From: Nemania diffusa
Taxonomy: Eukaryota; Ascomycota; Sordariomycetes; Xylariales; Xylariaceae
NCBI GenBank assembly: GCA_038501195.1
Contig: JBBPUQ010000002.1
Coordinates: 3,658,001 to 3,722,000 of the forward strand
DNA: 64,000 nt
Reading direction: 5' to 3'
In this document: piece by piece, positions 59,637-64,000 of the stretch
Numbering within the stretch: position 1 is the stretch's first letter
Layout: each line of letters starts with the position of its first letter
Program-made: the position numbers and the translations under genes
The notes under the pieces: generated by a model
Seen by the model: the letters and a program-made list of their open reading frames with translations, nothing else
Database searches by the model: none
Told to the model about the DNA's origin: nothing

Positions 59637-59900
59637 TGTCGATTGGCTGTACTACTAACGGGAGTACATCGTACGGGGCATGCCCACTGAACGCCGAAAG
59701 GGGTTACAGGATTTCCGAATCAATGGTCGAAAATACTGTATTCTGTAAGTCTAGGTTTGTGGAGGTCTCGGCTACAGTACAGGTTATATAGGTCCGTGCA
59801 GGTCACGTGCCGTACAGTTGACTGGACTGTACGTCTACAGTACTGTCAACTGTAGGCTGTACATACTGCGTACGCAGTACGTATGACTATTGGACCAACA
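59637..59900. repeat. Left LTR (264 bp)
   Basis: Direct-repeat partner of 61355-61618, about 88% identical without gaps by my hand alignment. It includes a perfect 16-bp palindrome at 59864-59879 and several GTAC words. It is the less AT-shifted copy. Confidence 0.9.
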
Positions 59901-60009
59901 CTGGCAACTTTCTATATGTTCTATCTATGTACCTTATCTAACCAACTATCCACCAACACTTATTTGCTTGTCGTACGAGTATTCGAACCTATAGGGTATA
60001 ATGGACCAG

Positions 60010-60570
60010 GTGTGACCGAGGGGTCGAGAGGGTCAGGGGTCCAAAGAGGTCAAGGGTCGTCGACAGGGCCCTAGGGGGTCTGGGAGGTCCTAGGGGGTCG
60101 AGGGGTCAAGAGGGGTCGACAAGGCCCTAGGAAGTCTAGAGGGTCTAGGAGGTCCTAGGGGGTCGAGAGTGGTCGAGAGGGTAAAAGCGTACAGGTAAAA
60201 TATCTGTCCAAAAGGTCCTTTTTACGCAGAAGTGCCGGAATAGCTTTTTCTGGCACCGCTATAGAAAAAAAAAAGAGGTCGTACGGACTGTCCTAGGGAC
60301 AGTCCTACTTCTTCTGGAAGGTTTTAACCTTGTCGGTCAACCATACAGGTCGTACGGCTATATTTGGTGCTTTGTACCGAGGGGGGGGTCCGGGAGGGGG
60401 GTCGGGAGGGGGGTCGAGGAGGGTCGAGGACCAAGGGGGGTCAAAAGGGGTCGAAGAATCAAGGGGTCAAGGGGGTCCCAAAGGGTCCTTTTTCGAAGCC
60501 CTGCGAGGCCCTAGGAGGTCGAAGGGGTCCTAGGGGGGTCGAGAGGGTCCGAGAGGGTCTTAGGGGGTCC
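60010..60570. repeat. G-rich GGGGTC/GAGGGTC degenerate minisatellite in the LTR element
   Basis: Many degenerate units of the form GAGGGGTC, GGGGGTCC and CTAGGGGGTC crowd this part of the interior; G outnumbers C on the plus strand. The core 60381-60414 has repeated G runs of six to eight bases separated by short spacers, a strong G-quadruplex candidate. Confidence 0.8.
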
Positions 60571-60790
60571 TGTTGACTGGTCTTCGACCTGGTCAATTGG
60601 CTAGTCGCGGACCTGGTCAGGTGACTGGTCCCTAGGCTGGTCAGGTGACTAGTCCTTAGACTGGTCAATTGACTGGTCCTAGGTCCAGTCAGGTGACTGG
60701 TTGGTCGACTGGCTAGCCGATTGACTGGCCGATTGACTGGTTGATTGACTGGTCTCAACCTTAGTCGGGTGGTTGGTCGACGATATAGTA
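60565..60790. repeat. GACTGGTC-type tandem repeat in the LTR element
   Basis: More than a dozen degenerate octamer-like units related to GACTGGTC (GGTGACTGGTC, ATTGACTGGTC, CCTGGTCAGGTGACTGG forms) follow the G-rich array. Spacing is irregular. It encodes a frame of repeated Pro/Ser/Thr-rich words on the minus strand, which I regard as an artefact of the repeat. Confidence 0.8.
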
Positions 60791-60870
60791 GCTTGTCGAC
60801 CAAAGAGGAGTAGGGGGGGGGGGGTGTCGACGTCGGTTTAGGTAATACATCGACCGTTTTGTCAATTCGT

Positions 60871-61230
60871 CGTACGAAAATTACCAGCTATTGCGGAGGA
60901 AATTTCAACTTTGCAATAGGTAGGTCTTTTTGGTCCGAATTATTGATTTTACGCTTTTTCGTACGTTGGTTTTTAAGGTTGTGACGGGCTAAGAGGGTAG
61001 GTGTACGAAGGGGTTGTTGGTATTTGACAGTTTTGTTCAGCTAAATTCGGTCGGAGGTCGATTCTGCTTTGTAGAATTGTCGAAGGGGGTATAAGGAGTT
61101 GTGAAATGGCTTGCTGTATTGTTAATTTTTGTATAAAAATTACCAGCTATTGCGAAAAAGTTATTCGATTTTGCAATAAGTAGGTTTTTTTATGTCTAAC
61201 AGTTAATTTAACCTTTTTTCGCTTGCTGAC
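60871..61230. repeat. Internal degenerate direct repeat in the LTR element
   Basis: The stretch from about 60871 to 60975 (TTACCAGCTATTGCG, TTGCAATAGGTAGG, ACGCTTTTTCG) recurs at about 61130-61225 (TTACCAGCTATTGCG, TTGCAATAAGTAGG, CCTTTTTTCG), 259 bp further on. The second copy is more AT-rich. Confidence 0.75.
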
Positions 61231-61354
61231 CGAATGGTAGTTTACTTTAGTTGTACAAAGTCAAGGATATAACGCTAGAAGCTGTTTTTGATAGCGGCCA
61301 GTTTTTGTTTTTTTAATTTTGCTAATTTGTAGTCGCCGGTGGACTATTGATTAG

Positions 61355-61618
61355 TGTCGATTAGCTGTACTATTAACGGGAGTATATCGTATGAGGCATG
61401 CTTACTGAATGCTGAAAGAGGTCACAGGATTTCTGAATCAATGGTCGAAAATACTGTATTTTGTAAGTCTAAGTTTGTGGAGGTTTTGGCTATAGTATAA
61501 GTTATATAGGTCTGTATAGGTTACATGCCGTATAGTTGACTGGACTGTACGTTTATAGTATTGTCAACTGTAGGCTGTATATACTGCGTATGTAGTACGT
61601 ATAACTATTGGACCAACA
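61355..61618. repeat. Right LTR (264 bp), AT-shifted copy
   Basis: Same length as the left LTR. By hand count about 32 differences, all transitions, and all but one are C-to-T or G-to-A relative to the left copy. The left copy's 16-bp palindrome is broken here by such changes. Confidence 0.9.
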
Positions 61619-61623
61619 ATTTT

Positions 61624-64000
61624 AATATAAAAATTAAATTTTTAATTTGTTAAATTTTTAAAAAAATTAACTTTTTAATTAGTTAATTTAATAAAAATAT
61701 AAAAAATAATTTATAATATTATTTTATATAAAAAAATAAAATAAAATTTTTATAATAAATTTAATAAAAAATAATTAGATTTTTTAATTGCTATTTTAAA
61801 TGTTTTTAAATTTTTTTTTTTTTTTTATTTTTTTTTTATAAATATATTTTTTAAATTAGTATTTATTAATAAAAATATAATTTTTTTTATTTTTTTATAT
61901 AATTTTTTAATAACTAAATAAAAAAATTTTTTTGTTTAAATATTTTATAATAAGTTTTTTATAACATTTAAATCTATATTTAAAAAGTTATTTTTTAAAA
62001 AGTTTATATTGCTATTAAAAATAACTTCTTTATTAAAAATAATATTTTTAATTTTTATAATTTTATTAATTTAAAAGTATTAAATATAATATATATTAAA
62101 AAAATTATAATTAATAAAAAAACTTATAAAAGCTTTAAAATTAAACTTTTTATTTTTTTTTTATTTTTTTTTAGTTTATATAATTATTATATATATTTTA
62201 TAATTAAATATTTTTAAATATATTAAATAAAACTTATAATTATTTATTATTTTATTTTTTAATATAATAAAAAAGTAAAAATATTTATAAAAAAACTTTT
62301 AATTTAAAAGCTATTTAAATATTCAATTATAAAAATAAATTGCTATTTTAACAATTTTAAACTATAAATATTAAAATAGTTTTATATTTATTTTTATAGC
62401 TTTAATTTTTTTTTTAATAAATTATTTAATATATTTAGCGTTTTTATTTTATATTTATATATTGTTGAACTAATGATTTAATAAAACTTATATATATATA
62501 TTAAATATATATAACTAAAATTTAAACTAGAACTTTTATTAAATAATTAAATAAATAAAAAATATAAAGATTTATTAAAATTTATAAAACTTATAAAACT
62601 TATATATATATATATATAAATAATTTATATATAATTTTTTTAGTTATATTTTTTTTTGTAAAATATATATATAAATCAATATAAAACTTTAAAACTTAGA
62701 AACAGATTTTAAACTTTATAAATTATTTTGAATTCTTTTATATATATATATATAAAAAGTTCTATTAATATTAATTAATAATTATAAAATGTAATTATAA
62801 ATTAACAAAATAAAAAAGCAAAATTTAGCTATAAAGTAGCTTTTATATTTGATTTTTTATTTTTTATATAAAAAATAAATTATTATTTATATCGATTAAA
62901 AAAAAAAAAGTTAAATTAATTATTAAATAAAAAAATTTAATTATTGCAAAATTAAAAACTTTTTTTATATAATATTTAGTTATTTTTATATAAAAATTAA
63001 TAAAACTATAAACTATTTTATATATTTAACTTTTTAATTATTTTATTTATTTATTTATTTATTTATTTTTATATTTATTTTTTTTTATAATTATATTAAA
63101 ATTTATAATAAAATTAGTTATAACAGCTGTAGCTATAGCAGTTAAAACTAACTATTTTAAATCTTCAAATAAAAAATTATATTTATTTTTATATAAAAAT
63201 ATAGCTAGAAAAAGCAATATCGATATTTTTGAATAAAAAAGCAAAACTGACTTTAAATATTAAAATATTATTATTAATTTAAACGATTTAATTATTTTAA
63301 TATAAATGTTTATATATTTTATATAATATTTAAAAAAGTATATATAATTAAAAATCGAAAATAAATAGTTTATATAAACATTTATAATAAATTTTAAAAG
63401 TTAAATAAAATTTATATTTATAAATATTAGTTATATATTTAAATATATATTTATTATAATAGTTATAAATAATAAAAAAATCAAAATATATAAAAATATA
63501 TGTAATAATAAATTTATATATATATTTAAAAAATTTAACAATAATAACAACAATAAAAAATTAAATAATAATATATTTATATAAATAATTTTAGCATTTA
63601 TATTAATAAATATATTAAAATTTTTAATTATATAAACAAACTATTTAATATTATAACTAGTTATATTAAAATTAATAATATTAATATATATTTTAATATT
63701 TAATATAAATAATTAAATATTTTTTTTTTTTTATATAAATAAAAATTTAAAAATTTATATTTACTTTTAAAATTTTTACTATATATTTTATATTTTTATT
63801 TATATATAAAAATCAATTATATAAATTTTTTTTTATTTAAATTATTTATAATAATTTAATTAAAACAGTTTAATTTACTATATTTATTAAAATATAACAA
63901 TTTAATTAAAACTATAGCAATAAATTATATAATATATTATATAATAAAACTTAAATTTTTATTTTAATATATTGTCGATTTAAAATTATTAAAAAACAAT
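61624..64000. other. Extremely AT-rich block, right part, to the window end
   Basis: Same composition as the left part: long A/T runs, TATATA tracts, no coding frame, no RNA gene. It continues beyond the window. Confidence 0.8.

Larger units (their letters stand above)
59632..61623. mobile_element. Non-autonomous LTR retrotransposon with 5-bp target duplication
   Basis: Two direct repeats of 264 bp, 59637-59900 and 61355-61618, both starting TGTCGATT and ending GGACCAACA (TG...CA). They are flanked by the perfect 5-bp duplication ATTTT at 59632-59636 and 61619-61623. The element proper is 1982 bp. The interior, 59901-61354, has no coding frame of note. One base after the 5' LTR comes TGG (59902-59904), the expected start of a tRNA primer-binding site, but I cannot name the tRNA. 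No clear polypurine tract precedes the 3' LTR. The size and empty interior suggest a TRIM/LARD-type non-autonomous element mobilised by another element. Strand is undecided because primer and polypurine sites are weak. Confidence 0.88.

Noticed and set aside
60010..60790. Possible CRISPR-like or tRNA-like repeat array
   Set aside because: Units are degenerate, contiguous and irregular with no unique spacers; the host is a fungus.
60330..60803. Gly/Arg-rich and Thr/Ser-rich frames inside the LTR element
   Set aside because: They follow directly from the GGGTC and GACTGGTC repeats and resemble no gag or pol sequence.

Overview
The window is nuclear DNA of a filamentous ascomycete (Pezizomycotina, probably a Sordariomycete). 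Genes carry short GT-AG introns of about 50-100 bp. Typical families are present: HET domain, Zn2Cys6 factor, hydantoinase-DUF917 fusion, GA4-desaturase-like oxidase. An extremely AT-rich block at the right edge has the appearance of DNA mutated by RIP (repeat-induced point mutation). All gene models are my own, made by matching splice signals and reading phase to conserved protein motifs; nothing was checked against a database or transcripts.

Layout. 1-1869 (-): 5' part of pyruvate carboxylase, split into nine visible exons, two of them microexons of 8 and 12 nt. 1870-6662: gene-free. 6663-10173: three housekeeping genes, MPC1 (-), spliceosomal SmB (-) and ribosomal protein RPL11 (+); SmB and RPL11 diverge from a 455-bp promoter. 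11463-14057 (+): unrecognised 847-residue low-complexity protein. 14559-15850 (+): LanC-like protein. 16104-19651 (-): hydantoinase/oxoprolinase fused to a DUF917 domain. 19652-25229: nearly empty, one doubtful small gene. 25230-26019 (+): small Cys-rich membrane protein. 27152-29027 (-): aldehyde dehydrogenase. 30088-33027 (+): CTF18, convergent with an FHIT/HNT2 hydrolase (-). 34936-37800 (+): Zn2Cys6 regulator. 38721-40908 (+): HET protein. 42231-43924 (+): UBA-UAS-UBX protein. 44543-44614 (-): tRNA-Ala(AGC).

From 45 to 56.7 kb the content turns accessory: methyltransferase (-), second HET protein (+), GA4-desaturase-like oxidase (-), sulfotransferase-like protein (+), C2H2/C2HC zinc-finger protein (-) and a citrate-synthase-like enzyme without a mitochondrial presequence (+). 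They sit against the AT-rich block, the usual setting of fast-evolving fungal regions; no PKS, NRPS or terpene synthase is present.

From about 56.9 kb to the end the DNA is almost purely A+T. Embedded at 59637-61618 is a complete 1982-bp element with two 264-bp direct LTRs (TG...CA), a perfect 5-bp target duplication and a 1454-bp interior with no coding capacity but GGGTC- and GACTGGTC-type repeats. Its two LTRs differ almost only by C-to-T/G-to-A changes, concentrated in the 3' copy. This non-autonomous LTR element and the microexons in the pyruvate carboxylase and SmB genes are the most notable observations.
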